Source of the DNA: Microbotryum silenes-acaulis | Lineage: Eukaryota; Basidiomycota; Microbotryomycetes; Microbotryales; Microbotryaceae | DNA: 64,000 nt | Reading direction: 5' to 3' | NCBI GenBank assembly: GCA_003665825.1 | Contig: QPFY01000016.1 | Location: 310,001 to 374,000, forward strand | Shown: one piece after another, positions 47,017 through 57,390 of the stretch | Numbering within the stretch: position 1 is the first letter of the stretch | Layout: every line of letters starts with the position of its first letter | Made by a program: the position numbers and the translations under genes | Notes under the pieces: model-generated | What the model was told of the DNA's origin: nothing | What the model saw: the letters and a program-made list of their open reading frames with translations, nothing else | Database searches by the model: none

Positions 47017-49589
47017 TCACGAAGACCAACGAGATTGAGTAGCAGGCATAAGACTTCTCGTCAAATCGAGCAGGACGGCTCCACCGTGTTCCCACAACCC
47101 TTCCCCCACCTCGGTGTAGCAACGATCGAACTCGGGGTCGGCCGAGACGAGCTCAAAATGCTCGAGCGTGAAGGATTTGACAGCTTCGTAGACTTCGGGC
47201 CAGAGGTAGTTCGAGAGCAGCATGGGGAAAGCTGTGCGCGGGGTAAGAGTGTAGACGATCTGCTCCAACGCAAGCTTTTGCAACGTCGGGTGGCAGTAAC
47301 GATGCGCGATGCGGTACATGGACAGAGCAGAAGCTGAGAGAACACAAGCGCATTCGATAAGCTTTCGAGGGCTCTCTTAAAGTGTGAGCTATCTATCTGG
47401 GGACTGACCGGGTTCTTGCACACCAGCAGAGTGCGGATGAGGGTCCGTCGGCTCGAGCACGTCGCGATGACCCGAGGCAGACTCGGTCGCAATTGAATGC
47501 GATCCGACCCCAATAGACCTGCGACTTGTCGAAGGCCTCGAGTTTGAAGGTGGGGAGCGACCGGGGGGGGCGAAGAGAGGTGAGATGCGTCCCGCCGCCG
47601 AAATAGCTCGAGAAGGGGACGGCGGCGCGCCGATCGTCTCGTCCGACCCAGCGCTAATAGGAGGCTTGGGACACACGGGCGAGATTCCTAGGGCAAGGCG
47701 GCCCTTGGCTTGGGTCCTGGAGGGCGGAGGAGATCCGGTCTTGCTCGATCTGCGGTTATCGGTGGTCTCTGGAATATCACTCAAAGGTCGGTCGGCTCTG
47801 CCAGAAGTCTCGGCTACGAAGCTGTGGCCCGACTCGGCCCAACCTTCCGCTTCTTCCACCGTGAACGACGCCCAGTGCAGGCGCTCGGGATGGGGACCAA
47901 GCCAGCCCAAGGGCAGCTCGTCGAACAGACGCAAGCGCACGTCTTCAACGTCTTGGAACGTAATCTCATCGGTGTACAGGTAGTGCAGGAGCGTGTAGAC
48001 GGTGTTGAAGTCAAAGTCTTCGATCTTGAGGACGCTGCGCCTGCGCATGCCCAGCGTCTGGTTCGCGCTCGTTTCGGCCCACCCTTCGGTGAGGAGGCTG
48101 TCAAAGTAGGAACATTGTGCTTTGAGAATCGCACTGTGCGCATAGATGACCCTTTTCCGAAAATTTGTCGACGGAGCAGCGACCGCCGAGCTGTCAACGG
48201 TAGTAGAGGCAACGGTGATGGAACACGTTTCGTCGGCACCGCTGGGAGTCCGCATCACGACGGGGAGACACTCTGCGACATAGATCATGACATCCCCCGT
48301 CACTTCATCGTCCACCAAGCTCTTGACGCCCGCTAGAAGCGACGTCGGCACGGGGTGCGCGTCACGGATCTGTGGCGCGAAGGATGCGACTGGCGAGCCG
48401 ATTTGCACCGTGAGCACGAACGCGTCAAGCTCGCGAATCCGGTCACTTCTGTCCAGCAGCGACTGCAGGGACGGAAGCTCGGTCGTCTCGTAGAACTCAT
48501 TGTCGTGAGAAAACTGAAACTCGTCGACCCAGTGGCGCCAGAGGTAGGTTTCCGAGCCACCACGCTTCGACGCTTGCTGCCTCGGCTCGCGTATTCCCAG
48601 CATCAACTGAGTGGGGATCACGTCAGGCGAGTAAGACGTTTCGAGGAGATGGCACGAAAGGAACAGAGTGAGCTTGGACGAAATGTTGGGACTCTGTCGG
48701 CGCAAGAACTCGACCCTCCAACGCTCGCCACCAAAGTTAGCGCTCAGCAGTTCGATTCCCGTCGAGCCCGGGCCGGTACCGTGATCGGCTTGACGGTCCC
48801 GATTGGCCGAGCCGGCACTGGTGGACTCTGTCTCTGTGGCAATCCGGGTGGCCTCTGCATGGGCCGCGACATCGGTGATTGTGAATTCCACGCCCTGCGG
48901 GTTCAAAGCGTGGTCGTACGTCCTCAGCTGATACTCTCCAGACCTTGTGCACAACTGTGTACACGTACGAAGAAGGTCCACTCGTTTACAGCGTCCTCCG
49001 CCTCACCTAAACGATTCGCGAAGCCGTTCCCTCTGGACAGCCGAGACTGGACGTCCGTTCTTGGTATCGAACCAGCTGTAGTTCCGGGTTGGGTGGTATG
49101 CACAGAGCTCTGTCGTCGAGAATTTGCTCCAGATCCCGAAGCCTGAACGATGTTGCGATTGGTGAACCCGCCCAGGAGTGCCGACGGTGTACGGCGATCG
49201 GCGGGTCGAGGGGAAGATCTTGCCGAGACGTTCGACGCCGGTGGTGGTGAGGCACCGAGTGGTACTGGTGGGGAGCCGACGAGGTTGGTCGACTGTGGGC
49301 GAGTCTGATTCGGGATCGACATGGAGGGCGTGCCCGTAGAGACGGGGAGGGGACTTCCCAAAGCTGGGAATCCATGTCCAAATCTTGGAGCGTGTGCTTG
49401 GCCTGCTGATGCCGACGTGCCCGATGTGGCGCCTCGAGCACGACTCGCTGGGTCCGGGATTGAGTAGGCATAGGACGGTACGATGCGACCTCCAACGCCA
49501 TTCGGCGCTGACCACGGGTAACGAAGGGGCCTATCGACTATGGGATTAACGGTGGCATCTAGCCCGGTAGAGCTGGAGAATACCGACAT
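47017..49589 (-). CDS. BTB/POZ-domain protein with a MATH-like N-terminal region
   Basis: Probably an adaptor, for example for a Cullin-3 ligase (inferred from the fold). ATG at 49589 (MSVFSSSTGLDATVNPIVDR) opens about 190 Ser/Pro-rich residues. A middle part of about 250 residues (RSGEYQLRTYDHALNPQGVE; KLTLFLSCHLLETSYSPDVI) resembles the MATH-like half of fungal BTB proteins. The BTB core follows: VIYAHSAILKAQCSYFDSLL, then FNTVYTLLHYLYTDEITFQD, with a long disordered insert before a last exon. That exon (ALSMYRIAHRYCHPTLQKLA) joins at a GTCAGT donor near 47407. The first intron (donor near 49010, acceptor 48955-48930) is ambiguous in frame. Stop at 47017. Confidence 0.75.
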
Positions 49590-50119
49590 AGTTGACTCGG
49601 AGCTGGCGCAATGATCGGTGGGGGGCGATGTGGGGGTTGATCAAGCTGGACTGAGCTGGAACCTGGAGCAAAGGTTACACACCTTGCTCAGGGGCGTGCA
49701 CCACGACAAGCAGATCTAACGGGAGTTGAGATACGCTTGACCAGACACAAGATGGCCGTGCAGGTGGGGTGGCCAGATGGTGATGGCGTGATACGAACGC
49801 AGGAGACACCGACTGGGGGTCCCGCCACGCGAGGCTGTGAGGCCGAACTGCCAGTAAGTGAGGACCGTAGTCACGAGACGCGCTGTAGTCAGCAACATCA
49901 TCGAGTGTGCCATAAATCAAGGACCTTATCCTACGTGCAAATCCTCTGTCTTTCCGGTGTAATGTGCTTTGTTGCTTACGAGCGGCCAACACACCGAGTC
50001 GACACAGACGCCGTGTCAAGATCGAGAGTTGAACGTTTGGCCCGGAAGCGAAGGGGGCTTGAGACCGGTCCGCGCCTGAAGAATATGTCGCCAGCTGGGG
50101 AGGTTAAGGCTTTAAGCCG
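49590..50119. other. Intergenic, no gene seen
   Basis: 530 bp holding the BTB gene promoter. Open frames are present but without recognisable motifs. Confidence 0.45.
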
Positions 50120-50977
50120 ACCTCAATGGGGATGCGCCGGGGAACAAGCTCAAGGCCAGGGAGATCGAGTGTGACCAAGACAGCTTCAAAAACCTTCACT
50201 GGGAGCAAGGCCAAAGAGCTGCTTCACACTTGCCGAGGCTCGATGGATGCTTCCTGCTCGCTCGCAGGCCCGATTGGCTTCAAGCCTTCAACGAATTCCG
50301 ACCGACCGCCGATGGGCGATGGCTACGATGCACACTTGACGATCAACAATCTCTCGCACCACATCATACTCTCTCACTTGTTACTCGTCATAATCAAGAC
50401 CTCTCGTATGCCCGGCGCCGACGTGCGCATCTTCACCCTGTCGTCACTCGTCAGAGAACCACTGGCACCGCCTCACCTTGGAGGTCCGAGCTTGAGTGTG
50501 GGGCCTTGCGTTTCACCGACGAAGAAGAGGTCAAGACGGACACTGGACCGAGCAGCTTGTACGTCAGGACCAAGCTCAGCAAAGTTTTGTTCATCAAGGT
50601 CAGGTCTTTCGTGCCTTGAGGGGGGGTTGCATGGTCATCACTTCGAGTCAAGGGGCTCCAAGTGACCCAGATGAAAAAATCTTCGCCCTGGATGCCACGG
50701 GCCCTCGTGCAACGCTACCTCCAAGAGACTTGCCTTTGAGACCCACACCGGCGCGGTCACGACATGTAAATAGAACCACTTTAAGGACGCGTACAGCCAG
50801 ATCCTCGGCACCGCGCTCAAGGTCGCCGCCCGCCTGGGGCTGAGTCGACCTGACCAAGGAGCCATCCCAATGCTGTGGGTGGGGATTAGCGCTTCACTGC
50901 GTGGGGATGGCAAGTACGAGACTGAGAGTCACTTTAACGGGGCCAAGAACGACGGTGGCGAGACGAACGAAGGCTAG
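50120..50977 (+). pseudogene. Decayed short-chain dehydrogenase/reductase
   Basis: Pieces of a retinol-dehydrogenase-like SDR appear in order but in different frames: about 50155-50260 (EIECD..SFKNL; KAKELLHTC), 50315-50480 (DGYDAHLTINNLSHHIILSH ... MPGADVRIFTLSS), and 50490-50600 in another frame (FTDEEEVKTDTGPSSLYVRT KLSKVLFIK, around the catalytic YxxxK position). About 50785-50977 (KDAYSQILGTALKVAARLGL; GAIPMLWVGISASLRGDGKY) ends at TAG 50975. The N-terminal NAD-binding TGxxxGxG segment is not found. The expected active-site Tyr-x3-Lys reads YVRTK, so those residues survive. Frame shifts and in-frame stops argue for a pseudogene; a gene with unrecognised introns is less likely. Confidence 0.65.
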
Positions 50978-51254
50978 GATCGAGACGCGAATTTGAGGCG
51001 TTAGGGGTTGCCTCCGTTGTCGATGGGGGTAGCTGATTGCTGGCCTCGTTCCCTCGGCAATCGATCGACAAGTTTTACAATTTGAGCGGGCAAGTCATCA
51101 AGAAGGCCGTCCGTAAAGAAGGGCTCGGTCTCTGGACGGCTTGATCTCATCCCCGTCTTTTGCAAGCTCTCCTTTTCGCATGTTCCGCTTCCCTTGTCGC
51201 GTTCGTTTGACATTACATGATATCTGTTTTGTACACCGCCGCAACTTTCCCCCT

Positions 51255-53749
51255 TCACGTCCACAAGTAGATCACACTCAACCTCAACCAGGCCCAAATG
51301 ATTCCCACACTGCAATAGAGACTCGTCAGCATCAGAGGCAGAAACTCCATCGTTGATTCGGCCGCGACTTTGGCGAGTGGTTCGGCGGTGCACGCTGGTC
51401 CGCCCGGGGATCCGCAGAGCATCGCGGTACCGTTCACGATGTGGGTCGGGAGAGAGGTGACGATTTGGGCGGCAGCGGAAGAGGCTGAGGGAGCGCTGAA
51501 GAGGATGCCGTGAAGGACCTCGGTATCTGCGGATTGGACCCGAATGTGTGGCGATCAGCCAGGGATCTTTCATGCAGGAGAGAGTGTGAATAGGCAACTT
51601 ACAAAGGTGCAGCACGGCAAAGCCAGCGAGGTACAACAACTCGCCATAGTTGATCAAAACGGACATGAGGTTGGGCAAAGGTCGGTACACGACCTTGCGG
51701 ACGGCGGGGAAGACGATCGCGGCCCAGAGCAATGAGTAGAGGACCTTGACGGGCGTTTCGTTGGGTTTGATCAGGAGCGGGAATAGGGAGTAGACGCCGG
51801 CTGTGGTCGCGACGATGAACGCTCGCAGGTGGTGTTCGTCCTCGGCCGCTGTCAAGCTGGGGATTGCGATATCACGCTTCAGCTTTGGTACAACGAAGGG
51901 TTTATGCAACGAGTTGCACCACCCACCTCAAGGGGACCAAGAATAACAGCACGGCCTTCTCGTGCACATGCCACCCCCACAAGAAGCTCGTAAACGCCGA
52001 CAGCACGAGCGAGTCCAAGAAGCGCTTGTACGTCGGATCGACCCACAGCTTGGCCAAATAAATCATCGAAAAACTCAAGGTGATCGTGAAGCATAGGCCT
52101 GGCGTCACGGTAGGCAGAACACCGAAGGTCGTCTCGCCGACGATCCCTCGAGACGCTGAGGCAATGGCGTCGGGAGAGATGGGCCAGCCCCTCTTCAGCA
52201 AGTACTTGACGAGCACTCGATCGACGGTCGATACGATCGCCCATACGTTCCCCGCCCAGTAGGCGTGGTTCAAACCGCGCTGGAAGGGGAATAGTCGAGA
52301 AAGGATTTGTCGGATCGCAGAAGGACCTCCTGCGAGGAGGAAGGGGCCAAATGAGACGGCAAAAACGGCGGTGACGAGAGCGCCAAGTTCGACCAGCCGA
52401 TCAGAGAGGAATCCTATAAGAGCGCAGTATTTGAGTCAGCTCCTTGATGTTCTTGCGTGTTGGCAACGGGGGGGCAACTGACGACCGCTCGAGAAGCAAT
52501 GTTTCCGCAGCAGGAACACAAAGTAAGGTGGGGCGAGGTAGATGAAGATGTGCTTGAAATTGAGCAGTGCGGCGAAAAGAGCTGCAGAAAGGTAAAGGTT
52601 GTCCTGTTGTAAGGCCGAGACCAAGACCGAGATAAAGTGTGTCACACATGGTTGAGCGGATCGTCGGACGCGTCGAAAGATGGGGCAAGTGGGGCCCCAG
52701 AACTGACCTCGCGAGCTGCCACGACACTCCACAGAAGCATCCCGAGCAAGAAACCGTTGTACTAAACAAGTGAAGAGACCCCTGGTCAGCTTAACCGGTG
52801 TACATACGTACTTTTCCTCGGCTGGTCCTACTGACCTGGAAATGGATGTGATCGACAATGATCAATCCCGGATGGAGAAGGACCGAGGCGGCGATGAGGA
52901 ACGCGGTCGTGTGATCGAGCTTTTTGGACCGTCTCGACCACCTGTGCACAGACATAAGCGGTCAGCAGCCGGTAGCACTTTGTGTACGTGGATTCGGCAA
53001 AAAAGGGCACAGACATGAGCAAAGCGGTGGCGAGAACGAGCTCCGAGAGGACGACGGTTGTTCGCTGGAACGCGACGACGGACCATGCGGCGTACTCGAG
53101 GTTGTCGAGCCGTACGATTTGCGGATCAACGATGTAGGCGAAGAAGGCGAGGAAGCGCTCAAAGTAGGCGAAAAAGGGGGGATAGTCGAGCGTCCAGATT
53201 GAGGTGGTCTGAAGTGGGGGATGGCGCAGTGGTCGTCAGCCAGCGCACGTCGATCGCGTCGAACGACGGGTCAGGCGACGACGTACATCGTAATACCATT
53301 TTGAGAGTGGGAGAGAGTGCGTGATCGCTAGCCTGACAGAATGAACCGTGTCATGAGCCTCGGATGGCAGACGACGACGCGTCGAGCTGGCGACGAGCTG
53401 TCCTCACCAATTGCGATGCACTTCAAAGTCCGTCGATCGGCTGGAGACGAGATCTCGTGTCAGTGAAAACCAATCTCGACCCCCGTACGTAAATGTGAAC
53501 TCACTAGGCGGGAAAGAGCAGCAGCTTGACGAGCAAACTGACGAGCAGCACGTCCCGTTCCGACGACGACAGTCTCCACCACGGCTGTCCCTGGACATTC
53601 CCCGGCGGCGGCGACGACACCGGCGACTTGGACCCATTCATATTCATACCGGTCTCAGCATTCGACTCGGCCTTGAAATGCGACGGTGTTGGGGGTAGCG
53701 GCGGTGGCAGGTCACGTGGCGCTCGACTGGTTCGCGATCGCGTCGACAT
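51255..53749 (-). CDS. ALG8: Dolichyl-P-Glc:Glc1Man9GlcNAc2-PP-dolichol alpha-1,3-glucosyltransferase (ALG8)
   Basis: ER-membrane enzyme adding the second glucose to the N-glycan precursor. ATG at 53749; about eight exons. After a Pro/Ser-rich cytosolic start come the family landmarks. They are [20 protein letters not shown], with W-Y-Y-E and WTLDYPPFFAYFERFLAFFA; DYPPFFA separates ALG8 from ALG6. Then LLHPGLIIVDHIHFQYNGFL, ALLNFKHIFIYLAPPYFVFL, RLFPFQRGLNHAYWAGNVWA (the first residues across a junction) and FLWGWHVHEKAVLLFLVPL. Many hydrophobic helices follow, ending LRLSVIYLWT at TGA 51255. Some exon edges near 52800-52400 are approximate. Confidence 0.92.
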
Positions 53750-54920
53750 GATCGTGCTGGATCAGGCTGAATCGCCCTCCCAACTCCACGGCCGGACGGA
53801 GACAAACATCAGCCTGAGAGCGGGGCCGGGCACTGCGTGGATCCGGCCCGAACTAGTCGCTCGAACCGGAAATGTGGATGACATCAGACAATTTCGTACC
53901 TCCTTTTCTCCCACTGCTGGGAGGTTTTTGGGAGGGTACAAATAACATCTACTTCATCCGTCTTCCCCCGCTAATCAGCTCTTCCGATCCCTTCGCCGAG
54001 AAGACTTGGTTTGCTTGCAAGTGCTTGCGCGGCCCCCGTGGGGCTTTTTCGGAATCGGGATTTTCCTCGCATCTGTATCGAGGTCCACTTTAGTACCTAA
54101 ACCGGATCTCTCAAGCCGGTTGGTTCTGTCCCAATCACTGAGCTTTCTGGTTGCCGATCGACTGTATTAAGTAAATGGCTTTCAAGTTTCTGGACGAGTT
54201 TCGTCTCTCCAAAATCATACCGCTCAGTTTGGTTGGACATGGCGTGGTACTCGAGTCATCAGCGACCCAGGGGATCATCGGTTAAAGCCCAACTAGTCTA
54301 CTGCATCTTCGGTCCTCTGAACCCATTTGATGGGATACCCACCCTCCCCTGGCTTCATTCAGCAAGCGCGCCGAGGCCTCACTCCCGACTCAGCTTGCAG
54401 ATGCAGCCCCCACCCCCACTCGCGAGACCTGCTTCGTTGCGAGCCGAGTGCACGTCGAGCCGAGGCGGAGTAGGAGCAGGACGAAGACCATGATCCACGA
54501 AAAGTGATCAACGGGACAATACAAGGTATGAAGAGTCAGCAACGGAGGGAGAATATCTGTGGGAGACATGGCAGGAACGTGCAACAGGGCAGTGAAGCGA
54601 TTGCAGGGCACGTGAGGCTCAGGCTGCCAGTGAGGTCGGCGGAATACCCTTCGGAGCAGGCTGAAAAGGGATCGGATTCAGTCCATACTGGTTAAGCTGA
54701 TCATCAAAACTCTTAAATACGACACCCGTACGCGCCGGCGTGCAGTAGCGTGCGTCTCGGACTCTCGGCTGGTCTCGGCGCCTCGAAAGGCCCTCCTCGA
54801 AAGGCCTCGAACGGCGCGGGTTCTGGCTGGTTCTGGCGCGCTGGCTCAGGCACCGCCTCTCCCCCACCCCCCCACCTTCCCCTTTCGCTCCACCGTAACT
54901 CGCCCCTACACCGTGACACC
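53750..54920. other. Intergenic, low-complexity repeats near the right end
   Basis: 1.2 kb between ALG8 and the DUF1772-type gene, divergent. No gene was seen. Short imperfect repeats (CCTCGAAAGGCC twice; GGTTCTGGC twice) lie at about 54778-54840, just upstream of the DUF1772 ATG. Confidence 0.45.
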
Positions 54921-56021
54921 ATGGCAAGTGCACCTGAATCGTAGCAAAGACTATCCGTTAGCTGACACGTTCATGTGAAATCAAAAACAGTCCGCTCATG
55001 ATGCACCCTTCGTTGCGTGGACCCGAGCCATCGCCGCCGTCGGCTTGGGTCTCACCGCCGGGTACATGACCTCCATCGTCAGTTCTAGCTGCTTGTGGTC
55101 TGTGACGATCAGCCATCTAACTCGCTTTACACTTCCTACACAGTCTATCTCGTCGATGAAGAATATCTACCGCGTGCCGACGCTCAGCCCGCGTGATCGA
55201 CTCGTACGTTGCCCGCTTAGGCCCCCCCCCACAAAACCTCCCACTCTGCACAGGGGCCACAACTGAGACTAACCACTCTGAAGCCATCCTCTCGACCCCG
55301 CATTGCTTGTAGCACCTCTGGAGCTTGACCTTTGACAGTGGAGCGGCCTTGATGATACCTTCGATCCCCTTGCTCAGCACTCTGCTCGCGACGTCGGCCT
55401 ACTACGCTACCAAGCCGGCTCTCTACGTGCCCCACAACTGGATCGCCTCCCAACGCCGGGTACATCCCCAGACTTACGCTTGGGTCAAACCATCATAAGC
55501 TGCTAACTGATATCATGCTCCTCCTTCTTCTCCCGTCGTCATGCCAAACCCTTGAATCGTTCACTGTTGGGGTCGCAAATATACTATCTCACTCACAGGC
55601 CGTCCTCGCCGTCAGCGCCGCATTGACGCTCTTCAACTTCCCCTGGACGTTCCTCACCATCCTCCCCATTGTCAAGAAGCTCAAGGTGATTGAGGCCAAG
55701 ATCGTCAAAGGTCAGTCGCTGGACGAGGAGGACAAGAGCTTACAGCGATCCGCAAGGACTGATTTTTCATTTGGTGCTTCTCCTGCAGAGAGCAAGGACG
55801 GCGATGCTATCAGCACCGGCGACAGTAAGTCTTCCTCCACTTGAATATCCCTCCTCTGCCATGATCGGACGGCAGCTAACAACAGGCCTCTCTCGCCCTT
55901 CCGCCACCCTCTCCTCTAAGCCGATTACGACATCCAATCCTGGACCAAGTTGCACCATGTGCGCTCGCTCGCGTGCACGTTGGCCTTCACCTTGTCCGTG
56001 CTCGAACTTGTCTCGGCATAA
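54921..56021 (+). CDS. DUF1772 / anthrone-oxygenase-like membrane protein
   Basis: Small integral membrane protein (about 190-200 residues) in about seven short exons. ATG at 54921 (MASAPES); the first splice into SAHDAPFVAWTRAIAAVGLG (about 54989) is not frame-clean by eye. Later junctions are good: LTAGYMTSI / SISSMKNIYRVPTLSPRDRL / HLWSLTFDSGAALMIPSIPL ... YVPHNWIASQRR / AVLAVSAALTLFNFPWTFLT ILPIVKKLKVIEAKIVK / ESKDGDAISTGD / TDYDIQSWTKLHHVRSLACT, ending LELVSA at TAA 56019. Four hydrophobic segments, a membrane-embedded P-x-T-x-x-I-P-like motif (here FLTILPIVKKL) and a W near the C-terminus fit DUF1772. Biochemical role unknown. A degraded copy lies just downstream. Confidence 0.65.
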
Positions 56022-56584
56022 ACATATTGATTTTTTGTTCATAATCGCAAAGCATGGTCTTAAGTTCAACTGTGGTACCTCGTCCGGAGTGTCGACCTTC
56101 CCTCCCAATCCCCAACCTTGCGATCATAAGGTAGTCAGTCCCATCGCACTACGATAATTCGTTAATTTCGTGAAAAGAGGAAGTGGAAAACACACACCCT
56201 TCCTTCTGTACCCAACCGAATCCGTCCACTTGCGTTGCGAGTGTTACAATCGAGGCCTCGTCCACAGCAGAAGGGAGGTGGGGTGTAGATCACGTCCCCC
56301 GCCGATGCGCAGTCAACAGGCGGCTTGCTTGCTCTCGCCTCGGCGACAGCGCCCACAACTCCAGGTCGCTTCTTGTGTGTACGCCTTTGAATCCTCTTCT
56401 GACGAGAAAAGACGGTCCTCCAGCGACGTTGGTTGGCAAAAGCGCAAAGGCGCAAGAAAAATCTCCATAGAAAGCTCGACATGGCAGGCTGACGATGAGA
56501 ACTTCATCCTGCGGCGCTTGATCAAACACCTTCGCCGAAACAACCTCGTGATAAGGTTACAGGCAGTACCCTAGCAGAAGGCTT
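56022..56584. other. Intergenic between DUF1772 gene and its decayed copy
   Basis: 563 bp with no supported gene. It may hold decayed upstream exons of the duplicate, but I could not align them. Confidence 0.4.
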
Positions 56585-57056
56585 CCATTGCCAAAACTAC
56601 TCGAGAGCTTCAAGTATCCATTCTCTCGACCGCTCGTTGATTCCCTCTCGTTGCCGCACCTCCGGAGTTTGACTTTCGACAATAGAGCGGTCCCGATGAA
56701 TCATTTGATCCTCGTCCTCCCGAGTCTGCTCGCGAAGTCGGCCTGTTTTGCGACCAAGCTCTCTCTCGACTCCGTACCCCGCAATAAGATTGCCTTCCGT
56801 CGCCAAGTACGATCACGGCATCCACTCTACAATATCTGACGCCGCACTCGTCCTTCTCCCGTCGCTGCACGAAACGTTCCATCGCTCCAGTCCGCGGGAC
56901 TGGTAAAACTCTCATTCCTCTCCGAACACAGGCCGTTGAGTCGCCCTCGCTTCCGCGTCGACATTTCTCGTCTTGCCCCTACACGTTTATCTTCGTCATA
57001 ACCTCGATCCAGAAAGCTCAAGATCATCGAAGCCAAAATCTTGCAAGGTAAGTCCC
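56585..57056 (+). pseudogene. Decayed partial tandem duplicate of the DUF1772-type gene
   Basis: About 56640-56815 matches 55305-55460 with many substitutions. Compare CACCTCCGGAGTTTGACTTT with CACCTCTGGAGCTTGACCTT, and CTGCTCGCGAAGTCGGCCT with CTGCTCGCGACGTCGGCCT. About 56925-57050 matches 55600-55715 (AAGCTCAAGATCATCGAAGC against AAGCTCAAGGTGATTGAGGC), including the following intron donor. Frames are broken and the catalytic-core exon spacing is altered. The first and last exons of the parent are not found. Confidence 0.75.
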
Positions 57057-57390
57057 TGAACCACCTTCTCCCCTACCTCTGTGATCCCTCTCGCAGCGGA
57101 TCGCTGAAGAATCACCTTCCTGGACAGACTTACACCTATTCCGAAAAGTGATGGGCACTCTTTGCTTTTATCTGGTCCGCAAACGAAACTCGTCTCGACG
57201 TAGAACAAGACATTTTCATTTTCCTGCTTGCAATTGTTCTCCGTCATCGGAACCTCAACAGCCTTTGCCGTACGGGTGTCATCACAAAAGCAAACCTCGG
57301 TCCCAGGTGTCCAGTGACAAGGTGTTGCGATCATATTACAACAAAGCTACATCCGGAAACAATCTAAAACAGAATCCTCATCCCCTTCGT
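57057..57390. other. Intergenic, no gene seen
   Basis: 334 bp between the decayed DUF1772 copy and the 3' end of the UbiB-family gene. AT-rich near 57330-57370. Confidence 0.45.

Noticed and set aside
48355..49146. 263-codon plus-strand ORF
   Set aside because: Antisense of the BTB gene's middle exons; no recognisable domain.
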